Source: Ricinus communis (taxonomy: Eukaryota > Streptophyta > Magnoliopsida > Malpighiales > Euphorbiaceae). Taken from it: DNA of 64,000 nt. A model generated the notes under the pieces. It saw nothing but the letters and a program-made list of their open reading frames with translations, was not told the DNA's origin and made no database searches. Positions 26,301 to 39,175 of this stretch are shown here, piece after piece. Positions within the stretch are counted from its first letter, which is position 1; every line of letters starts with the position of its first letter. Both the position numbers and the translations under genes were made by a program. Where the stretch lies: positions 7,970,501-8,034,500 of the forward strand of contig NC_063265.1 in NCBI RefSeq assembly GCF_019578655.1, given 5' to 3'.

Positions 26301-28885
26301 TCTGCCGTTTGAGGATTGTTATTCTGCGACATAATATTAAGAGACAAATAGAAACTTAGACTTAAAAAGCAACACAACTGATAAACTAACTTTTCACTAA
26401 ACAGCTCAATTGCATGCATACATTTCCATCAGCAGGTGGTGGTGGCAAAGAATGAGGTGGCGCAGGAGCATCTGTTAAGAGTTTGAAAAAAAAGATGTAA
26501 ATCTTTAAATTCAAAAACAACAATCCATATAAAATCTTTATAAGAACAAGGTCAACAAGACCTTCTGGGTGTGATTGGCTGTCATGGTTTGAGTTTGTAT
26601 TGCTAGTTAAGTTTCTTTCTTCATTTGCATGGCTTTCAATAGAATCCTGAGAAACAAATAAAAGAAAACATGCTGGTCATGCACAACATTACATGCTAGA
26701 AATAATATTTAAGCTGATACTACAGGTACCATAAGAAGAAAGCCTCCACATGTATTAGTTCTCATTAGATCAGAGAAGCCAATAAAAAAATATTTTATAC
26801 TAACATTTAAATAAGATCCTTAGCTGCAAATGAAAGTTCAAATTTGCATCAATACACTTACAGCAGGCAAGCAACTATTCGGCATAACAGTAGGAAAATG
26901 CTTGGACTTGAGATCTTATGATAATGTATGGCAGTGGGTGCAAAATGGATACCACTAATATTTGTGAAGCACTATAAATTTTTTTAACAAAAAAAAGAAA
27001 ACAAGAAGAAGCAAAGATACGTGAGGTAGAGGAAGAAGAAACAGAGGGGTGAGTAAGATGAAGGAATACTATTGAAGGATGGTGGGGCTAGTATGGTGTA
27101 GCCATCACAAAAAAATTTTAAAAAGCACAACACTGCTGAGTGTTGAGATTTCTGTATTAGATGTTATCCAAAGAAACTTTCCACTAAATTTTTTTGAAAG
27201 GGAATAAAATATTATTACTTTTTACCAAAAACTATTTGACGGTTGTTTAATATCATCTTTAAAATTCTTCCTTTCAATGTGTATAATAAATTGCTAATAA
27301 TAACTCTACATATAAAATTATAATTGTATGTCCCGTAATGCTAACAGTTAATAGGATCACAGACAGTTTGCCCTTAATTTAACAGGTTAAAAATTCTTAA
27401 CTTGATGATCATAGAAATGTTTGACAAATACACCAAGCTTTGAATTTCTAAGATGCTCAGTAGATGAAGCAATTAAAATAAGATGCAAGAATCAGTATTT
27501 CTACAACATACTAATACAGGAGGTCAAAGGATGCTACAGGTATTTCTTAACTTGTTATCTATCAAGTCATTCAGAATTAGGAAAAACAAACTAAAAGTTT
27601 CACAAAATTCACATGCTATATCAAATAGTCCATATATTACAAAATATGATAAGATTAAATAAGCATATGCTATAGAGATTCAATAGAGACCATAGATGCA
27701 TTATATTACAATCATCTACAACATTGCCATGAAAGCTAATCGAAGTGAAAGATAAGAGAATCATTTATGCATCACATCTGGAATAGAACAATTGAATATA
27801 AAATAACAAATATACCTAATCTTTTCTAATGATAATTTGAAACAGAAAAATTGTGTGGCGTTTTATTGCATGTTGTACAATGTGGTGCATTGCACTCATA
27901 CACTAAAAGATGAACTTTCAAAGAACTCTCAGCAAGTTCAATAAAACAGACACTCTAAACACACAGTAACCATAACACTATTATCCATAAAAACAGACAC
28001 TCTAAACACACAGTAACCAAAACACTATTATCCATAACTTTACATATTCAAAACCCTACTTAATCTCTATTTGATTATCTGGTAATAAGCACATTTAATG
28101 TCCTCTTATATAATATACTTTTTTTTTTTTTTTGTTTATCCACTTATTGGGAAAAAAACCACTACTTGTTCATCTTAAGCATTTCGGCCAAATTAAAATA
28201 ATTACTGACCGCTACTTAACAGTACAAGAAGCAACCAATAAGAAAGAATTTACTGCAAACCTCTTCAATTGGAAGGTTCGGCAGAAAATGATTTAAAATT
28301 TTCGGTACATTGTGTTCCTTCTACAAGAAAACAAATTAAAGGCAAGTGAAAGAGATAATAATTACGAAGAAATAGAAAAGTTGCAGTCTGAATTTTCATA
28401 AAACACTGGAAATCCTCAAAGTTTATAATGCTTAGCATTGATTCAGAAATAAACAATGAAAAACACTGAAAAGTGAAAAATACATACCGGAGAATCAGAA
28501 CTCGAACTTGAATGATCAGAGGCGTATCCTTTAGGAAGTAGGCGAAACAAGAAGAAAATGAAAATTAGATTATTTAACACATAAAAATACAAAAAAATAA
28601 AATAAAAGCAAAACAGCAAAAACAAGAGATCTACATTCTCAACGTAGTTCGGTATGGATCTAACAATTGAAAAGGAATAAATACAATAAATTAAGAAACG
28701 GATCTAAATCTAGAAAGAGGAAATTAAAAATAAATAAATAATGTACCAGTCGTGTGAAAGCCGTTATGAAGACCAAGTAAAAAAACGAGAGGAACAAGCA
28801 TAGAAAGAACAACGAGAAAAAGCACTCCTACGGCTAAAAATCTCCATCGCCTTTTCCCTTGATAAACCCCCGTACCGCCTTTCAT
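23390..28885 (-). CDS. GAUT7: GT8 galacturonosyltransferase, GAUT7-like, 9 exons
   Basis: Exons in coding order: 28885-28747, 28528-28488, 28320-28261, 26646-26562, 26471-26422, 26323-26025, 24880-24523, 24431-23886, 23668-23390. They join in phase to 618 residues, close to Arabidopsis GAUT7. It is a type II Golgi protein: a basic N terminus (QGKRRWR) precedes one hydrophobic segment near residues 16-39, then a Ser/Asn-rich stem and a coiled region. The GT8 domain has the LDDD metal/UDP motif (Asp448-450) and the HYNGKMKPW motif (580-588) typical of GAUTs. GAUTs make pectic homogalacturonan from UDP-GalA; GAUT7 is known as the membrane anchor of the GAUT1:GAUT7 complex. Assignment to GAUT7 rather than another clade rests on length, N terminus and the C-terminal end (SQCNVNQ). 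Exons 2, 3 and 5 are tiny and come from splice logic, so they are the least certain. Confidence 0.85.
27943..28036. repeat. 47-bp tandem duplication in a GAUT7 intron
   Basis: Two nearly identical adjacent units start at 27943 and 27990, each beginning AAAACAGACACTCTAAACAC and ending with TTATCCAT. One base in the middle differs (CCATAAC versus CCAAAAC). They lie in intron 3 of the GAUT7-like gene, far from splice sites. Confidence 0.9.
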
Positions 28886-30427
28886 TTCCCTTCCTCCTCC
28901 TCCGCCGTACTCCTCCTCCTGCTGTTCCGGTAATTAATATTCTCCGAGAGGCTACTGAAATCGAGCCGCAAGAGAGGAAATGAGCGAAATATTTTGAGAT
29001 TCAGAAATGGAAATGGAAATGGAAAATGGAAAATGGAAAAGGAAGAGAAAAAGAGTGAAGGTTAAGATAGCAGAGTGAAGTAGATTTGAGAGAGCAGTCT
29101 GTGTGTATTGTAGAGAGTTAACAATAATAATAATAATAATAATAAGTCTCTACTATTAATTTACATTTATTTCTTTGGATTTGATTCATAGGCATCTTTT
29201 ACCTACGCAAACTCTACCTCTTCCAGTTATTTTACAGTTGGAGATTTGCACATCGCAGCACCCCAGTTAATTCATTTGTTTTTACAAATTACTTGCTTTT
29301 TTATATTCATTAATTTTCTTTTCAATATTTACATAATTATAAAATGCCGAGTAATACATCTTTCATAATTAAAGCAGGTGCCTTTTGCTTTATAGTGTTT
29401 CTTATTATAATACGTGTATGTATGTATATATGATGACATGTAAGCTCCTTGCTTTCCACGGGAGCCCCTTTTCATTCTTAAACCAAACAAATAAATTTAT
29501 ATGATTTCCAATAATTTGAATCAATTTCTAATAATAAAATAAATTTTATATGATTTCTTTTATAATTATTTAACTATCTTTTAAGATTATTCACTGGGAT
29601 TTGATCGATATTGATTTCAACTTTGTGTTAATCTTTTTCGACCAATATTACAAGGTTTTACCTTAGTTATGTATACACACACACACACACACACAGTATT
29701 ACAGAGCAAGATTTCATTTTTTTATTGTTATAACTTATGATTTTAATGTTATATTTGTCGGCAAGAGTTGAAGTTTTGACCGGTTATTTGGATCATTTGG
29801 TTTTGATTAAAAACGAAAAAGAAAATCATAAAATAACAATTATTCAAGAAATATTAAAAAGAATTATTTAAATTTACCTAGCAAGTTCTGAATAACTCAG
29901 TTATCAAAAGTAAAAAAATGTACCAGATTTACATTGAAAGCTATAAAGATTATATATGGTTATCCTCTGGAAAATAAATAATAATAATAAAGAGGAGAGA
30001 CTGATGATAATCACAAGAAAAAAAAAAAAAAAAAAAGAGGAAAATACTAATAACATCCATCTAAAATCTGAACAAGGAGCAGAGTACTGAATAGCGACAC
30101 CAGCTTCCTCTATCCAGATTTTCTGCAGGTAAAAGATGAACCAAAAAGAAAAAAGAAAAAAAGAAGGAATTTCAAGTTACATTTGAATATTCTCATTGGG
30201 GTTTCTCAAGATAATAATCTCAGAATTTTAGTTACAACACAAATCTCACACTCACTCCTGCATGTTCTTTATCAGATAAATCCTAACAGAGCCATTTTAA
30301 TTAGACAAAAAAAAAAAACTGACCAAAAACTCTAATCAAGAACGATCTTATAATATATATTATATATATAAATTGCCTATAAGAAAGATTTTGTATTGGA
30401 AAAATTATATAGAAGATAGTCATGGTG
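28886..30427. other. GAUT7 upstream region and LRR kinase 3' region
   Basis: Both flanking genes are on the minus strand, so this holds the GAUT7 promoter and leader and, at its right end, the 3' untranslated region of the receptor kinase. A GGAAAT-type purine repeat lies in the GAUT7 leader (about 29005-29041), with an AAT repeat at 29122-29144 and a CA repeat at 29674-29695. No gene was seen. Confidence 0.6.
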
Positions 30428-33400
30428 TTACTTGGGCTCTACTTTGGCTGGAAGTGAGTATCCTCCACTGTAATCAAAGGCATTGAAGTCATTCACATCT
30501 TTCTTAGGCAGATGATCATTATTATTATTATTATTATTATTATTGTTGTTGTTGTTATTATTGTTATTATAAGGGTGCCTCGATGTATTTCTTGAAGCTC
30601 CAAAATCAGTTGCAGAAGAAGAAGCTGACGTTGAATTTGTGTTCATTCCATCATTTTGTAATATGGTTTCTATTGCCTTTACTACTTCACCCATTGTTGG
30701 ACGTTCTGCTGCTGATTCTTCTACACATTGCATTGCTAATTCCAAGAACTTTTCGAACCCAACAAGATTACCTGCGTTTCTAATGACAGGATCCATTGTT
30801 TCTTTTAATCCATAATGTTCTTCGTCATTCCTGTCCATCGCCATTCTCACTTCGCGAACAATGTACTTCCCTTTCTCAATTGGCTGTTTAGCTGTTACTA
30901 GCTCAAGCATTACTACTCCGAAGCTGTACACATCACTCTTTTCTGTTAATTGTTGAGTCATGTAGTATTCGGGATCCAGATAACCCTGCAAAATGAATTT
31001 CATTTTTGTACACAAGAATTATCAAACTAAGTACTGATGGACATATTATTATAATCCTGTTAATGTTGCAATTACTCACCAGGGTGCCCTTAACTTGAGT
31101 TGAAACATGCCCTTTAGTACTGTCTGATACTAGCTTAGACAGACCAAAATCTGCAACTTTTGCAGTTAGATTTTCGTCCAGCAGAATATTGGTGGACTTA
31201 ACATCTCTGTGAATTATAGGAGGATCTGCAAGCTCGTGCAAGTACGTTAGCCCTCTAGCCGAGCCAAGAGCAATGCGCAGTCTCCTTTTCCAATCAAGGT
31301 GAATACCACTCCTTCCTGCAATGCATTTCTTTTTGTCAAATAATTTTCTGTTAAATGCCAAACATTGTACATTTGAATACATAGTTGAATAGTAAGTGCA
31401 CATACCTGACAGGCTCTCCCTGAGTGTTCCATTGGCCATATATTCATACACCAGCATCTGTTCTCCTTGTTCAAAACAAAAACCAACAAGGCCTACAAGG
31501 TTCTTGTGATGTACTCTTGATAGCAGCTCAATTTCAGTTTTGAACTCGAGCCCACCTTGCATTGATCCTTGCTGGGCTCTTTTGATTGCCACTATGTGTC
31601 CTTCAGCAAGCAATCCTCTATAAACCTGGAGAGAAAAAGTAAAATGTGATCCATCACATCAGTAAATCAGAGCAAATTTCATTAATCATGACCAAAATAA
31701 ATCTTGGAGAATTACCTTTCCATAGCCTCCAGAACCTATCTCATTACTTTCAGAGAAGTTGTTAGTGCACTTTTTAAGTTCATCATAAGAAAACCATCTT
31801 GCTCCCTTCAATTGTGGTGCACCTCCACTATCTTTGCCACTTGGAGCCCAAGATGCTGAAACACATAGTAAATTAGCCTATCATATATGTCATCCTGCTT
31901 GCTGATGCCTACATTATTGCAAAACAAGAATTATTTTACCAAATGGTCTACTTAAACCGAGGGCCTTTTCTGCACGCTTCTTTTGTCGAATAGCATATAT
32001 GCCTACTCCAAAAAGGCTAAGAACTAGAAGGGCACAGCCAACACCTATCCCAGCAATTGCACCAGAGCTGATAGACTTTCCTTTATGTCCATCTGAAACA
32101 TGTTTGTGTTTCTCATCAATGTAATAAAGTTTTAAGTGGTAGCACACAATTCACAATTCATAACTAAAGATGTGACATAAGTTACCTGGAAAAGGATAAG
32201 GAGATGCGATGAAAAGATAGGGTCCAAAATCTTTAGGAGGCTTGTACGTTTGGTTACTCAAGTAAAACCCAATCTTTATAACCTCAGACCTATTGAAATA
32301 TATCCCAGTTGGGGGAAATAGAGCAAGTTCCACCTGCAGATAGTCGTCAACGTTGAAAAAGGGGTTCTGGATAAAAACTGAACCAGGAGTAAGCTCCAAT
32401 TTTGTCCAAAGTGTCATCTCTAGTGAATGAAAAATATTTGCATTGGTCAAGTCCTTGAAGGAAGGTGCTCTGAAGTACATTGTCCCTTGATATGGATAGG
32501 CGCATTCGCAACTCTGAGGACTGAGCTTCTGTCCAACAGGACATTGTGTATTTCCACAGTTAGCCAGACTAGTGGAGTAAGGCTTTGTGCTTGGCTGTTG
32601 GAGTTGGCAGTAATTAGTATTTGAGAGAGCATTGCACACTGGGTTTCCTACAAGTCTGAGAACAAGATGTTGAAATATAAGAAGTCATGGTATGCGAAAG
32701 ACAGACGCTACATTTTAAAGCCAAATTTCAGGTCCATGAAATTTCTCACATTAGTGTATTTGTGTAATCAGCAGTCAGTGTTACAGAGGAAATGTTGTTA
32801 TTCTGCAGATCAACAAGTTGAAGTTGTGGACCAAGGCTTTCACCCATGTCTAGTTGACCACTGAATGCATTGTTTTTCAGTAACCTGCCAAGGTACCAGA
32901 AGAATGAATCTTCAAATTTCTGTTTCTTAAAACTTTCTGTTGGATACTCAAATTGGTATTCTGTATTCAAAACTAAAACTCACACTTGCTGTATCTGCTG
33001 GAAGCTGAGGATTTTTGATGGCAAAGGCCCTTGAAGTGATCCGTGTTCTAAAACCCTGAAGACCAATCATGGAGTTTCTGAATGAGACTGTAGAATATAC
33101 TCACAAGTTTTATAGAGTTTTCATTTCTGACATACTGATGACTTACAATGTGGTCAGGGATGGTAAGGTTGAGAACCATGCAGGAGCTTCTGATGTCAAG
33201 AAAGAGTTGTTGCTAAGGTCCCTGTGAATTTCATTCACCCATCGAAATTTGTTGACAAGAAACAGAATAAGCTGAAGTGACTTTAGTGTTTTAACTTCCA
33301 GAAAAATGAACTTACAAATAATTGAGGCTATTCATTTCAGTTAAGTTTGGTAAAGGGCCTGTCAGCTGATTGTGCGCTAAATTCCTGAAACAAAACATAG

Positions 33401-35212
33401 GAGATTGAGGGAGAAATTGATTATACACGAACTGTTTCAAAATATATGCCATAGTACTTACAGTTCAATGAGGCTTGTAAGATTGTTCAAATTTGTTGGG
33501 ACTCTTCCTGTAAGCGCATTTCTATCGAGTCGACTGTAGTCAATCAGAATAGTCAGAATCCCATTAAATTCATTTAATATCAAATAACTTGGAGAAAACA
33601 ATTAGTCAATGAATAATAAAAAGTGAGGCTGATTTTACTCACAGAACCTCAAGGGTCTGAACTTGTCCTACTGTGGATGGGATAGTTCCATTGAGTTGAT
33701 TTCCATCAAACAATCTGCCATTGAATCACCAGCATTTTAGAAGCTTAAAGGGAAACAAAAGCAAAACAAAAACCTATTGCCTGTTAATGGTCGTCAACTT
33801 ACACGTGTATCAGTACCATATCATAGCTGAAAAGTTGAGAGGGAATGGGACCTGAAAGTTGGTTCTTGTTGAAATGGCTGCAACCACACAAAATTTAGCT
33901 ATTATTTTGTGCAATATGCATCTGCCTAATGGCATGTAATAGCACAGTTGGTTTATCCTCAAGGAGAGGATTGGGAAGTAATACTCACAAGTGCTTAGCC
34001 TTTTTAAGCTGGTCCAAGCCCGGGGTGGCAGGTGTTGAAATTGGGATAGGTCCTGTCAATTCATTGTCTGCCAGGTCCAGCCAGTAGACATTGGAGAGCT
34101 TACCCAAAGAAGGTGGGATAATACCAGTCAAGTTGTTTGAGTTCAGGGCCCTGTGAAGAAGGATATATTGAGAAAAAAGTGAAGAAAGCAGGAAACATAA
34201 AATGGTTTTCCTATTTTGACAATTCTTACAAGAAGGATAACTCAGCAAGATTTCCTAGCTCATTTGGAATACTACCGGTGAAACCACAGCCAGCAAGGAT
34301 TCTGAAGGATACAAGAAAAGACAAATAGAACAGATTTAATCAAGAAAGTATCTGGACAATTAGGTCAATGGAGATTTGCAACTTATTAGCATCTTACAGG
34401 ATGTTCAAGTTTCGCAGATCTCCTAATCGTGGAGTCAAAGATCCTGTGAGCTCTGGGTTATACGACAGGTCCCTGCAATTAAATAGAAAAATTCCTCAAC
34501 CAGATGCTTAATTATTAGTCTTATTTCAAATTACAACTACCACCGGTAATGCACTGCAATCTCGTTCCTGTCATGTACTTTTAGTTTCAGGAATTAAGGA
34601 GAAAGAAACTTACAAGGATATAAGTTCAGTTAATCCTCCAATATCACCAGTAAGCTTCCCTGCAAGGCTCATGGTTGATAACCCCCTGAAACATAATATT
34701 CATCTGGTCATTAAATCTTGTAATAAATTCGGTAATCATAGAAGAAATTACTCCTGATTGATGGGATCAAGATATGAATTCAGGATAGAAATATGGTAAG
34801 TTTGAGAAATACTCACAATGCAGTAACTCTTGAATCCTTGCATGTAACTCCTTCCCAAGGTGTTCCGCATGGATCGCCACTACCCCAACTTGGAGGAGTA
34901 TTTAACCATGAATCCTTCAAAGATTGGAGTGTTGCAGCTGCATATGTAAAATTTTCATTTTCAATTAAAACGTTCGCAAGAATACAGGGGGTACCACCAG
35001 AGGTTTCTCTTGAAAATTAGTCTATAGTACTTTCCTACATAACAAGGAAGAAAGAAAAGGAAAAAAAAAAAAGAAAAAAAGAGGATAGAGCAATTACCAT
35101 CACGAGGGTCTGTAACTGAGAAGATGAAATGAATTCTTGAACTAAAGAAAGCAAGAAACAAAAAAAGGCCTAACCGGAAAGAAGAAGAAGAAGAAGAAGA
35201 AGAAGCAGCCAT
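30428..35212 (-). CDS. LRR receptor-like kinase, subfamily VIII-1 (HPCA1-like), 19 exons
   Basis: Nineteen in-phase exons give 987 residues: 35212-35098, 34937-34817, 34685-34614, 34472-34398, 34301-34230, 34150-33989, 33877-33803, 33714-33643, 33533-33462, 33384-33316, 33221-33147, 33055-32984, 32884-32750, 32655-32186, 32092-31940, 31855-31716, 31625-31406, 31315-31080, 30985-30428. Order: Ser-rich signal peptide; LRR cap ([16 protein letters not shown]); about 11 LRRs, mostly one per 69-75-nt phase-2 exon; juxtamembrane region with Cys429, 434, 445 and 447; transmembrane segment 563-587; kinase with GSGGYGKV (644-651), Lys665, HRDVKSTN (759-766) and DFG (779-781). All core catalytic residues are present, so an active kinase is expected. 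The tail carries 17 consecutive Asn. The closest family is Arabidopsis At5g49760 (HPCA1, the extracellular H2O2 sensor) and At5g49770; which one is the orthologue cannot be told here. Confidence 0.92.
30518..30568 (-). repeat. Coding AAT/AAC microsatellite (17 Asn)
   Basis: Seventeen uninterrupted Asn codons, a mix of AAT and AAC, lie in the last exon of the LRR kinase just after the kinase domain (between RHPY and DHLPKK). The run sits in the cytoplasmic tail, which is otherwise Ser/Thr-rich. Length changes here would add or remove residues without breaking the frame. Confidence 0.9.
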
Positions 35213-38200
35213 GGCTGCAATATCTCAGCTGCAGACCAATGTCAAAAAAACAAAACCAACTCGCCTGCTATAGACAGAAAAACCAAAACGTTCTTTTACC
35301 CTTTAGTCAAAGCAATACAGAGGCACAACAATTGCAGGCCGGCCTCATTTCTTGGATGAAATGAGTGAAAAGTATGAGAATAATGCAGAGAAGAATGTTT
35401 AATTAGTATTTGTCTCACAGCAAGCCAAAAAAAACTCTGGCTTTTTCTCCTTTTGCTTTGTATTAATTGATATGTCTTGTCTTAGAAGCCACTCTATTAG
35501 CTAACACCAATAACCATATCTTCCACTAACATAGCAATTAGCAAAAACCCACCACCATTATCATCATCATCATTAATCCTATAATCTTTTGCCTTGTTAC
35601 TTACTAATTACCTTTTGATGAGTTTCCCTCCTCACGTCTCTTTCATAATCATTATAATAATACACATTGTTTTTTATAGTTAATTGCGGTTTTCTCCGCC
35701 TGCCCAACAACAAAAACAATATCTGATAATCTTGCTACTAAACCATAATGGCATCTTTCAGAACGGCCCAATGTGGTTTTTCCTTTCTTGGGTTGTTTCT
35801 ATTGAGTATTTTTTAAGGTTACTCTTCTTTATTATCACAGCTATATACCCATTATATACTCATTGCTGTCTTTTCTTTTTTCTTTTTCATATTGCACGAA
35901 GTTGGTACTGTGGTTTTACGAGAATTTTCCAAAGTTCCAGCCATGTTAATTTCTAGTTCTTTCCTCAATATTTATTTTTTGGGTAAAAGAGAAGAGCTTT
36001 ACAAAAAGCTAACAGTTCTTTCCTCAATATTATAAAAAGAAAATCATCTATTTAGAAATTAGATGATCATTGATGATTTTATTGCCAGAAATTGATATTG
36101 TGAGGCCAATTCTTTTACCATATTAAAATTGATTTAATTACCTCCTGTGATGATTTATAGATACATTCATTTATTTCACTTTAGATATTCTCAGTGAAAA
36201 AATAAAAACTTTGTTTGGTATACCTAGAAATAAAATTCCTTCTGTGGCAAGTACTGATATTTATGATAATACATTCTTATGATTATAACAATAGTAACTA
36301 TCTTAATTAAGAGTATATCCATTGTTGATTGGCTGATGGGCAATGCCAGTACAACTCCTTTTAGACAGACGAAAGAAGAGAAAATTGAAGTAGCCAATTA
36401 CCTAGAAGAAAAACGAAATGCCTTTGTTTCTTACACATGGCCCCATCTTTTGCTCGTTTTTGCCGCATCATCCGAAATATCTGGTTAACTTTTTAATATT
36501 TTTATATATTTCTTTAAAAAATTAATAAAATTTAAATTAAATTTTATGTAAAATATTTTAATATATATATTTTTATGCAAAATTTCTTTAAATTTTTTTA
36601 TGCAAAATTAATTTTATAATTTTTATTTAATAAATATATAAAAATATTAAAAATCCATTTTAACTAATGATTATATCTTAATTCATCTTCACTAATATTA
36701 AAAGTATTTAAAGAGTAGTCCTTAGTGTAAAAAAGAAGTGAGGTCTTACTTGCTTTTTCTGAAATTAATTATTAAAATACACTAAAATCTAGCTTTAGAA
36801 AAAAGAATAATAAAAACCGGTGTCTTTTAAATAGGTAATTAATTCCCCCGAGGGTTCAAAAACAGATATTGTCTGGCTAGCCTTTTATTAAGATTTAAGT
36901 GAATGGATTTAACAAGTTTTCCACGCAGTTGACCACTTCTTATCAAATTTTTGTCCTTGGATTGGGATTATTTTCTAAGGCTTCTATTCTAACATTTAAA
37001 ATGTTTTCTCTCAACTGCCCAATTGTCCATGCATGATATTTCTTTTTTCAAAAAATTTAACGTTAAATAATCATAAAAGTTAATATGTTAAAATAATATT
37101 TAATAATTTTTCTTATTGTTTACTGCCTAAGACATGTGAAAATAATTTAAAAAGATAAAATATAATTAATATAGCGGTGGTCTGTCTAATGGTACGTACT
37201 TTATATGATTTCAAATTTATATTGATAAATAAATAAAAAAGACTAAACATGTATTCTCACTATATAAATATAACATGTATTAAACAATAATTGCAAGTAA
37301 GGTTTTTTTTTTGTTCTTTTCTCAGTTGGAAAATCTAATGAAGTTGGAACATTGACAAATTCATAAACGTGACATAGTTTGGTTTTATCCTCAATTATTT
37401 CCCACTCTTCGCAAATATAAAGATCAAGTGAGTACAAATATGAGACGTTCTGCACCCAAAAGACAATTGTCATGATCAAAAACCAATAATAAGAAGAACA
37501 AAAATGTATCCACCAAAGACCATATCCAGGTGTTTGGTAAGACAGAGGGAGAGAGAGGTTTAGCAAAGAAACAGAGGAATCTGTGTGAATAGGCAAATTA
37601 AAGGGAAATGGGAGTGTGGCAGGTACACTTAGAAATGAAGCTTGAGCAGAGCATTGCTTTATAAAATGCACATTGAGGCCGATGGGTTAACTTCCTCTTT
37701 GGAGGATGCCTACAATCGTAAGCAATATATTTTATATAGTGCTGGTTATTGCTTGCTTCCTCTTCAATTCTCTATCAGATAAATTGTGATCCTTTTTGAA
37801 TCATGAAATTGCCAACTTCAAGGTGCAACTAACTTCCCAATATATATAGTGGAGAAAACAAGACTTATTGCTATTTTCAGTTTATTTTCTCTTCATGCGA
37901 ATATTTGTATATCTGGCCGAATATAACCACAACTGAGCTGAGACCATTTCGAATCAATCTTAGGAGGTGAGGTGCCAACCAAATATATACCCAGTCAATA
38001 TCAGAGTCTTTGGGTCGGTTTTTACATTTTCTTTCTTCATTTGCCACATAGTATATATATTAGTTATTAGTATCAGTGGGGTGAAAAATCCTTTTAGACG
38101 GATCACTGTATTAATTTCATAATAGGTACCAATTCAACTGGGTTTGGATTCGCATTCACGACCTAATATTTAAGGGTATCCACCGTAGCTTTTTTGCACT

Positions 38201-39175
38201 CTTCTAACTATATAAATATCATCTTTTTCTATATAAAGCAGTTGCAAGTGTTGAGAACAATTTCAGAACAAGTATCATTAGGCCTTTCTTTTCAATATAG
38301 GAAAAGAAAGGAAGGGGTTAGCTGCATGCGCGGGCAGCAAACATGAATAAAACAAAAACCATGATGAATAAATGACACCCTTATGTGCTGTGCCATTTGC
38401 TAACAATGAAGACAAAAACAAAAAACGTGCTTCACAAACTATGATTGCTGCTAACAAGCTAGTCTGAGGAAACTAAATGTCAACACGAATTTTCCCTGTT
38501 TTATATGATATTTTTTACAGGCCTGATGAGGTTGTCGTTGATTGCTAAAAACATGTTTTTACAATTTTATATTTTTTAAAAATATATATATTATGAACTA
38601 TCTTTATACTTCAAAACGGTTCCGTATCGTTTACTTGCAACTAAATTTCACTTTATACAGTAAAGCACTACTCTAATCATATGGTTAAATATTGAATTTT
38701 TATTGATAAGCTCTGTCGTCCCAATTGTTAATAGTGATAGATGCAAGAAAGACTCGAAAGTATATTTTGTATTTTAATTTTTAATTCTAAAAAAAATAGA
38801 ATATCAAACAGACCACTTTTATAATTGTTTTCAGTATAGTAGTAAATTTATTATCATAATTCAGCTAAAAATAAGAATCCACGTCGAAGTTAAATTATTT
38901 ATATATTAAGAACAGATTTAATCGCTATTGTATTTATTACTAAATCTTCAATTTCATCTCTATATTTTAAGGTTAATTTTAATTTTAATCTTTATTAAAA
39001 TTATTTGTTAGATTTACTAATGTGGTATAAATTCTAGCAATAATAAACAGTAAATATTAAAATTATTGACTCATTTAATTACTAGAATATTACTTTAAGT
39101 ATATAAAATTAATTTTTTTTAAAAAGGTTGGAATTTGGTAATCTTGTGTGCTTAAATAACAACATAATAGTAGTG

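Noticed and set aside
37243..37671. 142-codon open frame on the minus strand
   Set aside because: It starts at a GTG codon, has no recognisable domain and sits in AT-rich DNA.
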